Assembly (NCBI RefSeq): GCF_018531465.1
Contig: NZ_JAHDTF010000021.1
Coordinates: 62,001-126,000, forward strand
From: Sphaerisporangium fuscum
GTDB lineage: Bacteria > Actinomycetota > Actinomycetes > Streptosporangiales > Streptosporangiaceae
Direction: 5' to 3'
DNA: 64,000 nt
Position numbers and translations under genes: made by a program. Below are positions 25,583 through 34,023 of this stretch, in pieces. The notes under the pieces are model-generated. The model was not told the DNA's origin. It did no database searches and saw only the letters and a list, made by a program, of their open reading frames with translations. The stretch's first letter is position 1, and every line of letters starts with the position of its first letter.

Positions 25583-26413
25583 GTGCTCGATGTCGTCAAC
25601 CTGAGCCACACCTACGGCAGGGGCCCGAACTCCCACCACGCCCTCGGCGGGGTCGACCTGAGGGTCGCCGAGGGGGAACTGGTGTGCGTGGTCGGGCCAT
25701 CCGGCTGCGGGAAGTCCACCCTGCTGCGCTCGATCGCCGGCCTGATCACGCCGACCGGCGGGCAGATCCGCATCAGGGACACCGCCGTCACCGGGACTCC
25801 GGGCGACCTCGCCGTGGTCTTCCAGGACTACAGCAGGTCGCTGTTCCCCTGGATGTCGGTCAGCGAGAACGTCGCGCTGCCGCTGCGCCGCCGCGGCCTG
25901 GACCGCGCGGCCCGGCGCGCGGCGGCGGCCGAGGCCCTGGAGGAGGTCGGCCTGAGCGCGGCCGCGTCGAAGTACCCCTGGGAGCTGTCCGGCGGCATGC
26001 AGCAGCGGGTGGCGATCGCCCGCGCCCTCGCCTACCGGCCCTCCCTGCTGCTGATGGACGAGCCGTTCGGCTCGGTGGACGCCCAGACACGCGAGGACCT
26101 GGAAGATCTCGTCCTGAAGGTGCGCGAGCACCACCGCATGACGGTGCTGCTCATCACCCACGACATCGACGAGAGCGTCTACCTCGGCGACCGCGTGGTC
26201 GTCCTGACCAGGTCGCCGGCCCGGGTCGCCGGCCAGCTGACCGTCGGCCTGCCGTTCCCCCGCGACCAGATCGCCACGCGCGAGCTTCCGGCGTTCGTGC
26301 ACCTGCGCGCCGAGGTCGGCCGCCTGGTGCGCGGCAAGGACAAGCCCGACGCCGAGCGGAGACCCACGACCGTGGGCACCGGCGGCGAACCCGACTCCCC
26401 TGACAACCCATGA
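25583..26413 (+). CDS. ABC transporter ATP-binding protein (SsuB/TauB-like)
   Basis: A 276-residue ATPase. Walker A GPSGCGKST (about residue 39), Q loop in VVFQDYSRSLFPWM, signature LSGGMQQRVAIARAL, Walker B LLLMDEPFGSVDAQT, and switch His in LLITHDIDE. GTG 25583 is the start (VLDVVNLSHTYGRG follows). It energises the two permeases upstream. Its stop overlaps the start of the methyltransferase gene. Confidence 0.94.
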   Translation: MLDVVNLSHTYGRGPNSHHALGGVDLRVAEGELVCVVGPSGCGKSTLLRSIAGLITPTGGQIRIRDTAVTGTPGDLAVVFQDYSRSLFPWMSVSENVALPLRRRGLDRAARRAAAAEALEEVGLSAAASKYPWELSGGMQQRVAIARALAYRPSLLLMDEPFGSVDAQTREDLEDLVLKVREHHRMTVLLITHDIDESVYLGDRVVVLTRSPARVAGQLTVGLPFPRDQIATRELPAFVHLRAEVGRLVRGKDKPDAERRPTTVGTGGEPDSPDNP

Positions 26414-27429
26414 GTGGAGGGAACATGACCGACCCCAGAGCCGCGATCTGGGACGTCCTTCGGGGCGGCGCCCGCCTGGCGGCCCTGCAGGCCATGGTCG
26501 AACTGGACTGCGCCGCCCACCTGACCGGCGGCCCCCTGACGGTGCCGGAGCTGGCGCGCGCGTGCCGGGCGCACGCCCCCTCCCTGGCACGGCTGTTGCG
26601 CGCGCTCGCCGCCCTGGGCATGGTGCGGACGGTCGCCCCGGACACCTACGAGCTCACCGCGGCCGGCGCGATGCTGGCGGCCGACGCGCCGGGGTCGATG
26701 CGCACGGCCGTGCTGGTGAACACCCATCCAAGTTTCGTGTACGCGATGACCGAGCTCACCGAGACGGTGCGGACGGGACGGTCGGCGTTCGTGGAGCGCT
26801 TCGGCGTGCTGTACGACCACCTGGCGGACGACCCCGAGCTCGGGCACGTCTTCAACGACTACATGACCGCCCGGGCCACCCCCATGGCGCAGGGGGTCGC
26901 CGAGAGGTACGACTTCTCCTCCGTCGGCACGCTCGCCGACATCGGGGGCGGCCGCGGCCACATCCTGGCCGCGGCGATGCGGGCCAACCCGCACCTTCGC
27001 GGCGTGCTGTTCGACCTGCCGAACGTCGTGCCGGACGCCCGCGACGCCTTCGCCTCGTGGGGCCTGGACGACCGGTGCGAGTTCGTCGCCGGGGACTTCT
27101 TCTCGTCTGTGCCGCAGGGAGCGGACGCTTACCTGCTGGGCAGCGTCGTCCACAACTGGGACGACACCGACGCCCTTCGCATCCTCAGGACGGTACGGGC
27201 CGCGATGGGCGAGAAGAGCCGCGTGCTGCTCGTGGAGATCGTCCTGCCGGACGACGACACGCCGCACTTCGGCAAGGACATGGACATCCGGATGATGGGC
27301 CTGTTCGGCCAGGGGCGCGAGCGCGGCAGGGCCGAGCACGCCGTGCTGCTCGAGAAGGCCGGCATGACGGTGAGCGATGTGATCGCGCTGCCGCTCGAAG
27401 CCAGCCTCATCGAGGCCATCCCTCTCTGA
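26410..27429 (+). CDS. SAM-dependent O-methyltransferase (Methyltransf_2 type)
   Basis: A 339-residue enzyme with an N-terminal winged-helix dimerisation domain (residues 10-95: LQAMVELDCAAHLTGGPLTV) and a Rossmann SAM domain: motif I TLADIGGGRGHILAAA, then LFDLPNVV, GDFFSSVP and LLGSVVHNWDD, where the His is the usual catalytic base. The family methylates phenols and natural products; the substrate here is unknown. ATG 26410 overlaps the ATPase stop (ATGA); ATG 26425 behind GGAGGG is an alternative. Being the last gene of an importer operon suggests it modifies the imported compound or a product of it. Confidence 0.88.
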   Translation: MSGGNMTDPRAAIWDVLRGGARLAALQAMVELDCAAHLTGGPLTVPELARACRAHAPSLARLLRALAALGMVRTVAPDTYELTAAGAMLAADAPGSMRTAVLVNTHPSFVYAMTELTETVRTGRSAFVERFGVLYDHLADDPELGHVFNDYMTARATPMAQGVAERYDFSSVGTLADIGGGRGHILAAAMRANPHLRGVLFDLPNVVPDARDAFASWGLDDRCEFVAGDFFSSVPQGADAYLLGSVVHNWDDTDALRILRTVRAAMGEKSRVLLVEIVLPDDDTPHFGKDMDIRMMGLFGQGRERGRAEHAVLLEKAGMTVSDVIALPLEASLIEAIPL

Positions 27430-27440
27430 TCGGCCTCACG

Positions 27441-27473
27441 GCCGCTGGGCCTCCCGTCGGGAGGCTCAGCGGC
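27441..27473. terminator. Bidirectional terminator, methyltransferase and cvnD2
   Basis: A 15-bp stem (GCCGCTGGGCCTCCC with GGGAGGCTCAGCGGC, one G-T pair) and a 3-base loop lie between the convergent ends of the methyltransferase gene and cvnD2. The stem overlaps the last codons of cvnD2. Confidence 0.75.
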
Positions 27474-28062
27474 CGCCCCAGCCGGGCACCGCGACACGCA
27501 TCGTCAGGGCGTGCTCCACCAGCGCGATCAGCGTGCTCTTCACCGAGTCCCGCGAGCGGGCGTCGGTGCGCACCAGCGGGATGTGCGGAGCCAGCGTCAG
27601 CGCCTCGCGCACCTCCTCGTCGGCGTGAGGGTAGCGGCCGTCCCAGCCGTTGATGCCGACCACGAACGGAAGCTGCGCCTCCTCGAAGTAGTCGATCGCG
27701 GGGAAACAGTCGGCCAGGCGCCGGGTGTCGACCAGCACCACCGCGCCGATCGCACCCCGCACCAGGTCGTCCCACATGAACCAGAAACGGTGCTGCCCGG
27801 GCGTGCCGAACAGGTACAGGATCAGGTCCTGGTCGAGCGACACACGGCCGAAGTCCATGGCGACCGTGGTCGTGGTCTTGTGCGGGGTGAGTCCTAGGTC
27901 GTCGATCCCGGCGCTCGCGTCGGTCATGACCGCCTCGGTCGTCAGCGGGACGATCTCCGACACCGCTCCGACGAAGGTGGTCTTGCCCACGCCGAACCCA
28001 CCCGCGACGACGATCTTCGTCGACGTCAGCGCCGGGCCCTGGCTAGAGCCTGCGAAGTCCAC
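27466..28062 (-). CDS. cvnD: Conservon 2 GTPase CvnD
   Basis: A 198-residue CvnD nearly identical in motif content to the conservon 1 copy: GGFGVGKTTFVGAVSE, FGTPGQHRFWFMWDD and NGWDG. The TTG at 28077 lies in the same frame, but GTG 28062 matches the start of the other copies and has GAAAGGG upstream. It ends in VAVPGWGGR inside the bidirectional terminator. Confidence 0.93.
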   Translation of the reverse strand: MDFAGSSQGPALTSTKIVVAGGFGVGKTTFVGAVSEIVPLTTEAVMTDASAGIDDLGLTPHKTTTTVAMDFGRVSLDQDLILYLFGTPGQHRFWFMWDDLVRGAIGAVVLVDTRRLADCFPAIDYFEEAQLPFVVGINGWDGRYPHADEEVREALTLAPHIPLVRTDARSRDSVKSTLIALVEHALTMRVAVPGWGGR

Positions 28063-28504
28063 TGAGAACCCTTTCAAGCAAGTTGAGATCCGGCTTACCG
28101 GCGTCCAGCTGCGGCTGGTGCACCTGCACCAGGCCCTCGGCCAGCATGTCGGCGATCACGACGCGCGCCACGCCCAGGGGCATGCGCAGCAGCGCCGCGA
28201 TCTCGGCCACCGACCTGACCTGACGGCACAGCGTGCTGATGGCCTGCTTCTCCGGAGTCAGCGATGAAAGATCGTGGTGTGGCGACGTCGCGGAGGAGAC
28301 GAGCGCCTCCATCGCGAGAGACGTCCGGGGCGCGGTGCGCCCCTTGGTCAGCGCATACGCACGGACCAGCGAACTGCGTTCGACCGGCTCCGGTGCGGGT
28401 AGAGGCGCCGCCGCACCGGTGAACCGGCGGGGGTCCTCGATTGGCGGGTACGGCGATCCGCTGCTCAGCGGGTCACCGTCATCTGTCCAGCCGCGGCGTG
28501 CCAC
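28043..28504 (-). CDS. cvnC: Conservon 2 DUF742 protein CvnC
   Basis: A 153-residue DUF742 protein. The disordered N terminus is longer than in the other copies (about 65 residues, Pro-rich). The winged-helix part reads VRSVAEIAALLRMPLGVARV and IADMLAEGLVQVHQP. Unlike copies 1 and 3 it does not overlap cvnB but starts 27 bases after it. It overlaps cvnD at its end by 20 bases. Confidence 0.92.
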   Translation of the reverse strand: MARRGWTDDGDPLSSGSPYPPIEDPRRFTGAAAPLPAPEPVERSSLVRAYALTKGRTAPRTSLAMEALVSSATSPHHDLSSLTPEKQAISTLCRQVRSVAEIAALLRMPLGVARVVIADMLAEGLVQVHQPQLDAGKPDLNLLERVLSGLRRL

Positions 28505-28531
28505 AGCCTCCTCCTCCTGTCATCGGCCTCT

Positions 28532-28954
28532 CTACCGGGGTTGAGACGCCTGGAGTTCGGCACGCACGGCCGGGGTCAGAACCTGACCGGCACGCTCCAC
28601 CAACAACGTCATCTGGTAGGCCACCAAGCCCATGTCACAGTCGGCGGCGGCCAGCACAGCCAGGCAGGAGCCGTCGCTGACCGACATGATCAGCAGTAGC
28701 CCGCGCTGCATCTCGACCACGGTCTGGGTGACCGCGCCGCCCTCGAAAACCCGCGAAGCGCCCTGGGTCAGGCTGATCAGGCCCGCGGCCACCGCCGCCA
28801 GCTGGTCGGCCCGGTCCTTCGGGAAGCCCTCTGAGAAGGCCAGCGGCAATCCGTCGGCCGACACCACGACCGTGTGCGCAACGCCAGGGACGTTGTTCAC
28901 AAAATCGGTGATCAGCCAGTTGACTCCGCGGGCGGCCTGGCTCAGCTCCCTCAC
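28532..28954 (-). CDS. cvnB: Conservon 2 roadblock/LC7 protein CvnB
   Basis: A 140-residue roadblock/LC7 protein almost identical to the conservon 1 copy (VNWLITDFVNNVPGVAH, FPKDRADQLAAVAAGL, DCDMGLVAYQMTLLVE). GTG 28954 overlaps the cvnA2 stop by four bases. The close similarity of copies 1 and 2 compared with copy 3 suggests duplication of a whole conservon. Confidence 0.94.
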   Translation of the reverse strand: MRELSQAARGVNWLITDFVNNVPGVAHTVVVSADGLPLAFSEGFPKDRADQLAAVAAGLISLTQGASRVFEGGAVTQTVVEMQRGLLLIMSVSDGSCLAVLAAADCDMGLVAYQMTLLVERAGQVLTPAVRAELQASQPR

Positions 28955-31900
28955 GAGTCCTCCTTGTTGCGTTCAAAGTTCATATTGGGGGATAGGTCGT
29001 CGTTCACTTCGCCGCGGGCGACGGCCCGCCCCCTCCGGACGCCCTGCTGGAAGCTGGACATCCGGCTGCGTACCCGGTCCGGAGAGAGAGATGGCTGCGG
29101 GGCCGTGAAGGTCGACGAGGGGCTCGGGTCGGCGGACCCGGGCACCAGGTTGGCCTTGGGCACCCGCTTGGGAAGCCCCGAGGAGGTGATGCCTCCGAGC
29201 GTCGGGTCGCTGGCGGCCTGGGCCGCCTGCCAGCCGGCGTCGGCCGGGGAGGACCAGGTCTTGGTCTCCGCCGGCTTCACCACCGGAGCCTCCTCGACGA
29301 CGTCGAACTCGGGCGGTGCCGTACGGCGCTCCCGCCCGCCGTCCTCCGGCTTGCGAACCGGGAGGTCGGTGCGGCGGAACCAGTCGGACTCCACCGCCGC
29401 GAAGATCGGCAGGAACTCCTCGGAGACGTCGTCGAGCGGCGAGTTGTGGACCACCGGCAGCGGGCCGGTGTTGTCCGAGTCGGGGATCGACGGGAAGGAC
29501 CGTCCGGACCGGTCGGCCGGGTTGGCCGCCGGGCCGCCGAAACCGCCACCGGTCATCGGCCCGCCGAAACCCCCACCCGTGGGAGGCCCGCCGTAACCGC
29601 CACCCGTGGGAGGCCCGCCGTAGCCGCCTCCGGTGGCAGGCCCGCCGAAACCGCCCGTGGCAGGTCCGCCGTAGCCGCCTCCGGTGGGAGGTCCGCCGAA
29701 GCCGCCCGTCGGTGTTCCGGTGTACCCGCCGGTCACCGGTCCCGTGTGCCCGGCCGGCGGGACGGCCGGCCAGGACGCGGTGTCCTGGTTGTCCAGGTCC
29801 GTTCCCCACTGCGAGCCCCGGCCGCTCTCGCCACCGGGCGGCGGGACGTCCGCGGGCCACGGCGTGTCGAGCGGTGGGTTGGGGTTGAAGTACTTGTCGA
29901 ACGGGTCCTGCTGCTCGGCGTCGTCCTCCCTGGGCGCACCGGGGGCGAACAGGCTCTGCTCGCCGCCGGGCGGCTCGCCGAACCCGCCGCGCCGACCGGC
30001 CGGCGACGCGGGACGCTCGAACGGGTCGCGTTCGAACGGCCCGCGCTTGAAGGGACCGCGGTTGACCGGCCCGGCGGGGGCGACGACACCGGGGTCGTCG
30101 GCGCCGAAGACCGGGGCCCGCATGCCCCGGGAGGACGACGGAGCGTCGAAGGCGGACGGCGCGCCGAAGGCGGCGGCCTCGAACGGCGACGGCTGCGCCG
30201 GGGCGCCGCCGAACTGGCCCACGCCGGTCATCGGGCCGGCGGGCGCGCCGGCGAACTGCGCGGCGCCCGGGACCGACAGCAGCGCGTCCGGCAGGAAGAC
30301 CATGGCGGTGAGGCCGCCGTTGTCCTGCTGGCGCAGCTGGACGCGGATGTTGTGGCGCAGCGCGAGGCGGCCGACCACGAACAGGCCCATTCGGCGCGAC
30401 ACCGAGACGTCCACGACCGGAGGGTTGGCGAGGCGCCAGTTGGCCTCGGCGAGCTCGTCGTCGGTCATGCCGATGCCGGAGTCGCTGACGGTGATCACGA
30501 CGCCGCCGCCGTCGACGCGGTTGCTCGTCACCTCGACGGGCGTCTCGCGGGGCGAGAAGGAGATGGCGTTCTCCACCAGCTCGGCGACCAGGTGGACGAC
30601 GTCGTTGACGGCCTGGCCGACGACGGACGTGCCCGACGGCACCTTGATGTCGACCCGCTCGTAGCCCTCGACCTCCGACAGCGAGGCGCGGACGATGTCG
30701 ACGAGCGGCACCGGCTCGCTCCAGCGGCGCGCGGTCTCCTGGCCGGCGAGGACCAGGAGGTTCTCACTGTTGCGCCGCATGCGGGTGGCCAGGTGGTCGA
30801 GCTTGAACAGGTTGGACAGACGGCCCTCGTCCTGCTCGCCCTGCTCCAGCCCTTCGATGAGGCTCAGCTGGCGTTCGACGAGGGTCTGGCTGCGGCGGGA
30901 GAGGTTGACGAACATGGCGTTGACGTTGCTGCGCAGGCGCGCCTCGTCGCCCGCCAGGCGGATCGCCTCGCGGTGGACCTCGTCGAACGCCCGGGCGACT
31001 TCTCCCATCTCGTCCCTGGAGGAGACGCCGATGGGCACGACTTCCGCGGTGGTCGCGCCGTCACCGCTCTCGCGGAGCTTCTGGACCGTCTGCGGCAGCC
31101 GGGCGCCCGCGATCTCCAGGGCCTCGGCGCGCAGACGGCGCAGCGGCCGGGTCAGCGAACTCGCGACGACGGCGGTGATGATCAGGACCAGGAGCAGCAG
31201 GACGAGGATGAGGCCACCGGAGATCATGGCCTGCCGCTGCGCGTCCTCCTCCAGGGCGCGGCTCTGCTGCACGACCGAGTCGACCATCCGCTCTTCCACC
31301 GTGCGCATGCGGTCGGCGAGGGAGGTGTTGGCGACGTACCAGGCGGTGGCGTCGTCGCGGCGGACCGGGTCGAGGTCCTTGATCGTCTTGAACTGACGGA
31401 GCTGCGCCAGCGCCAGCGAGCGCATCCAGGTGGCCTTGTCGACCTCCTGGCGGCGCACGGTGTCGTTGTAGAACTTCACGTCGTCCGCGGTGGCCTCGGC
31501 GAGGAAGGTCGCGATCTCGCTCTGCTGCCGGCTGAAGGAGCCGGGGAAGTCGACGAAGTCGTCGTAGTCGTCGAAGTTCTCGTAGTCGAAGTTGCTGCGG
31601 TGGGTGCCGCGGATGGCGAGGGTGGCGAGGCCGGTCGTCAGAATGCCTCGCTGGCGGGAGACCTCTTCCTTGGCCCGGCTGAGCGCGCCGAGGGCGATGC
31701 TGTCACCGAACAGGCGCTGGTCGTTGCCCGAGGTGCCGAGCTCGCTCTGCATCGACTGCAGGGTGGTGACGAGCCGGTCGTAGATGTCGAGGACGGCGCG
31801 GGGAGGAACGCCGCTGCCGGCGCCGCTGATGTGGGTACGCAGGCCGGGCAGGCCTTCGAGCGCGGTACGGATCTGCTCGGCCTCGGTCCGCACACGCGCG

Positions 31901-32322
31901 GTGTGCGAGGTGTCGAGGGCTGAGATGGCCGCGAGGACCGGCTGCTTGGCCTTGTCGACGACGCCCTGCTGGAGCCGGACCTTCCTCAGCCGCGTCTGGT
32001 GCCGTCCCTCCGCGATGTACCAGCCGGTGAGGTCACGCTCCTTGTCCACCTCGTGGACCAAGGTGTCGAGCTTCTGCACCAACTCCGCCACCTGCGCCAG
32101 GCGCCGGTAGTCGCCGGAGGTCGCGATGGCGTTGGTGAGCTGCACCGCGCCGAGGATGACACCGACGATGGTAGGGATGATGATCAGGGCTACCAGACGC
32201 GTGCGCACGCGCCAGTTCTGCAGCCGCAGGCGGCTTCCGCTCTTGGGCGTGCGCGCCGACGGCGCCGACCGCTCCGGACGGTCACCTTGACCTGGGTTGC
32301 CCCGGGGGTCTTCTGTCCTCAC
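28951..32322 (-). CDS. cvnA: Conservon 2 sensor histidine-kinase-like protein CvnA
   Basis: A 1123-residue sensor with the same order as copy 1: membrane segment LVALIIIPTIVGVILGA, NIT-type extracytoplasmic domain with an unusual acidic stretch (NFDYENFDDYDDFVDFP), second membrane segment ISGGLILVLLLLVLIITAVV, HAMP, FKLDHLATRMRRNSENLL, and HATPase (ELVENAISFSPRE, VSDSGIGMTDDEL). The C-terminal 430 residues are disordered, with about nine copies of GGxGGPxTGG. It ends in the conserved RVPKANLVPGS and RMSSFQQGVRRGRA. GTG 32322 follows GAGAGG, as in copy 1. Confidence 0.93.
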   Translation of the reverse strand: MRTEDPRGNPGQGDRPERSAPSARTPKSGSRLRLQNWRVRTRLVALIIIPTIVGVILGAVQLTNAIATSGDYRRLAQVAELVQKLDTLVHEVDKERDLTGWYIAEGRHQTRLRKVRLQQGVVDKAKQPVLAAISALDTSHTARVRTEAEQIRTALEGLPGLRTHISGAGSGVPPRAVLDIYDRLVTTLQSMQSELGTSGNDQRLFGDSIALGALSRAKEEVSRQRGILTTGLATLAIRGTHRSNFDYENFDDYDDFVDFPGSFSRQQSEIATFLAEATADDVKFYNDTVRRQEVDKATWMRSLALAQLRQFKTIKDLDPVRRDDATAWYVANTSLADRMRTVEERMVDSVVQQSRALEEDAQRQAMISGGLILVLLLLVLIITAVVASSLTRPLRRLRAEALEIAGARLPQTVQKLRESGDGATTAEVVPIGVSSRDEMGEVARAFDEVHREAIRLAGDEARLRSNVNAMFVNLSRRSQTLVERQLSLIEGLEQGEQDEGRLSNLFKLDHLATRMRRNSENLLVLAGQETARRWSEPVPLVDIVRASLSEVEGYERVDIKVPSGTSVVGQAVNDVVHLVAELVENAISFSPRETPVEVTSNRVDGGGVVITVSDSGIGMTDDELAEANWRLANPPVVDVSVSRRMGLFVVGRLALRHNIRVQLRQQDNGGLTAMVFLPDALLSVPGAAQFAGAPAGPMTGVGQFGGAPAQPSPFEAAAFGAPSAFDAPSSSRGMRAPVFGADDPGVVAPAGPVNRGPFKRGPFERDPFERPASPAGRRGGFGEPPGGEQSLFAPGAPREDDAEQQDPFDKYFNPNPPLDTPWPADVPPPGGESGRGSQWGTDLDNQDTASWPAVPPAGHTGPVTGGYTGTPTGGFGGPPTGGGYGGPATGGFGGPATGGGYGGPPTGGGYGGPPTGGGFGGPMTGGGFGGPAANPADRSGRSFPSIPDSDNTGPLPVVHNSPLDDVSEEFLPIFAAVESDWFRRTDLPVRKPEDGGRERRTAPPEFDVVEEAPVVKPAETKTWSSPADAGWQAAQAASDPTLGGITSSGLPKRVPKANLVPGSADPSPSSTFTAPQPSLSPDRVRSRMSSFQQGVRRGRAVARGEVNDDLSPNMNFERNKEDS

Positions 32323-32423
32323 TGGTTTTCGCAACCTCTCACCGAGCCTGGCGTGCAGGGGGGTACGTCACGCGCGAGGCGCATGAGACGTCCGAGACAT
32401 CCATCAGGCGAGGGTAATTGGAG

Positions 32424-32445
32424 CACACCCTTACCAGATCGGCCA
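32424..32445 (-). promoter_or_regulatory. Shared conservon upstream motif, copy 2 (degenerate)
   Basis: TGGCCGAT, 7 bases, GGGTGTG on the minus strand, followed by CTCCAATT as in copy 1. It ends 102 bases before the cvnA2 start. It has 6 of 8 and 4 of 7 matches to the copy 1 blocks at identical spacing. Confidence 0.4.
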
Positions 32446-32517
32446 ACAGCACATTCATTGACAAATGACACCAAATGACTAGTTACACGGACAAAACGCC
32501 CGTTCTCGCTTCCGTAA

Positions 32518-33948
32518 CTATGCCGGACGGAAACCATCCCGTGCCACCGCTGCGGCGTGTTTGATCATCACATGCCTGGTCACGGAGTACTCCTGCACCG
32601 CTTCCTGGCTCATGTCCTTGCCGAACCCGCTTCCCTTGACCCCGCCGTGCGGAGCCTCGGAGGCGATGGGCAGGTGGTCGTTCACCCACGTCACGCCCGC
32701 GTCGAGCCGATGCGACACCCTCAGCGCCCGCGCCACGTCGCGCGACCAGACCGACGACGCCAGGCCGTAGGGCGTGTCGTTCGCCAGCCGGACCGCCTCG
32801 TCCTCTCCCGAGAACGGCAGCACGACGAGCACGGGACCGAAGATCTCTCCCTGCACCAGCTCGCTGTCCTGCGCCGCACCCACGACGAGCGTGGGCGGGT
32901 AGTAGAAGCCGGGGCCGTCAGGGACAAAGCCACCGCAAACTATAGAAGCACCGCGATCAACACCCCGCCGGACGAATCCATGAACCCGCTCGCGATGGGC
33001 CGCCGAGACGAGCGGGCCGATGTCCGTGTCGCGCTCCCAGGGGTCGCCGGCGCGGATGCCCTTGAGGGTGTCCCGCAGCGCCTCCACCACGTCGTCGTAC
33101 ACCTCACGCTGCACGTAGACGCGGGTGGCGGCCGTGCAGTCCTGGCCGGTGTTGTAGGTGGCGCCCATCGCGACGCCCTCCGCCATCGCGGCGAGGTCGG
33201 CGTCGGCGAACACCAGCGCCGGGGCCTTGCCGCCCAGCTCCAGGTGCACGCGCTTGGGCCCCGAACGCAGGTCGCCGGCCTCGCCGGCCGCGCGGCGCAT
33301 GATGGAACGGCCGGTGGCCGTGGAGCCGGTGACGCTGATCATGTCGATGCCGGGGTCGCCGACCAGCGCCTCCCCGACCTCGGCGTCGCCGGTCACCACG
33401 CCGACGAGCCCCTCCGGGAAGCCCGCCTCGGCGATGAGCTCGGCCAGGCGCAGCGTCGTCCCGGGCGTCTGCGGGGCCGGTTTGACCACCACGCCGTTCC
33501 CGGCCGCCAGCGCCGGGCCGAGCTTCCACACCGCCATGATCAGAGGGAAGTTCCAGGGCGTGATGGACGCCACGACGCCGACCGGGCGGCGTACGAGCAC
33601 CGAGGTGTACCCCGCGCTCAGCACGCCGGCGCCGGTGCCCTCCAGCGAGCGGGCCGCTCCCGCGAAGAAGCGCAGGTTGTCCACCGCGAACGGCAGCTCC
33701 CCCTCACGGAAGACCGTCGCCGGCTTCCCGGTCTCGGCCACCTCAAGCCGGGTCAGCTCCTCGGCGTCCGCCTCGATCATGTCGGCCAGACGCAGCAGGA
33801 CGCGCGCCCGCTCCGCCGCGGTGGCCGACGACCACTGCCGGAAGGCCTCACGGCTGCGGCCCACGGCCGCCGCGACCTCCGGAAGCGGGGTGTCGGGCAC
33901 GCCGGTGAGAGACGTGCCGGTGGCGGGGTTGACGGGCGTCCTGCGCAT
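32518..33948 (-). CDS. Aldehyde dehydrogenase, gamma-aminobutyraldehyde type
   Basis: A 476-residue NAD(P)-dependent aldehyde dehydrogenase. TPWNFPLIMAVWKLGPAL and VTGSTATGRSI mark the cofactor domain, LELGGKAPALVF carries the general-base Glu, and NTGQDCTAATR the catalytic Cys. The GQDC form and general sequence are closest to enzymes oxidising 4-aminobutyraldehyde in putrescine breakdown; that substrate is inferred. It follows the glycosyltransferase gene by 75 bases. A short AT-richer patch near 32930-32960 uses codons (ATA, GTT) that are rare in its neighbours. Confidence 0.88.
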   Translation of the reverse strand: MRRTPVNPATGTSLTGVPDTPLPEVAAAVGRSREAFRQWSSATAAERARVLLRLADMIEADAEELTRLEVAETGKPATVFREGELPFAVDNLRFFAGAARSLEGTGAGVLSAGYTSVLVRRPVGVVASITPWNFPLIMAVWKLGPALAAGNGVVVKPAPQTPGTTLRLAELIAEAGFPEGLVGVVTGDAEVGEALVGDPGIDMISVTGSTATGRSIMRRAAGEAGDLRSGPKRVHLELGGKAPALVFADADLAAMAEGVAMGATYNTGQDCTAATRVYVQREVYDDVVEALRDTLKGIRAGDPWERDTDIGPLVSAAHRERVHGFVRRGVDRGASIVCGGFVPDGPGFYYPPTLVVGAAQDSELVQGEIFGPVLVVLPFSGEDEAVRLANDTPYGLASSVWSRDVARALRVSHRLDAGVTWVNDHLPIASEAPHGGVKGSGFGKDMSQEAVQEYSVTRHVMIKHAAAVARDGFRPA

Positions 33949-34023
33949 GGTGGTTCCTCGGTGTCTGGTGGCCGCTCCCCCGCGCCCTCTCCTGGCGCTG
34001 GCGGGACCGGCGTGGGCGGTGCT

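Noticed and set aside
22975..27429. Thiamine-precursor (THI5-type) uptake operon
   Set aside because: No TPP riboswitch box lies upstream, no thiamine genes are nearby, and the methyltransferase has no place in that pathway.
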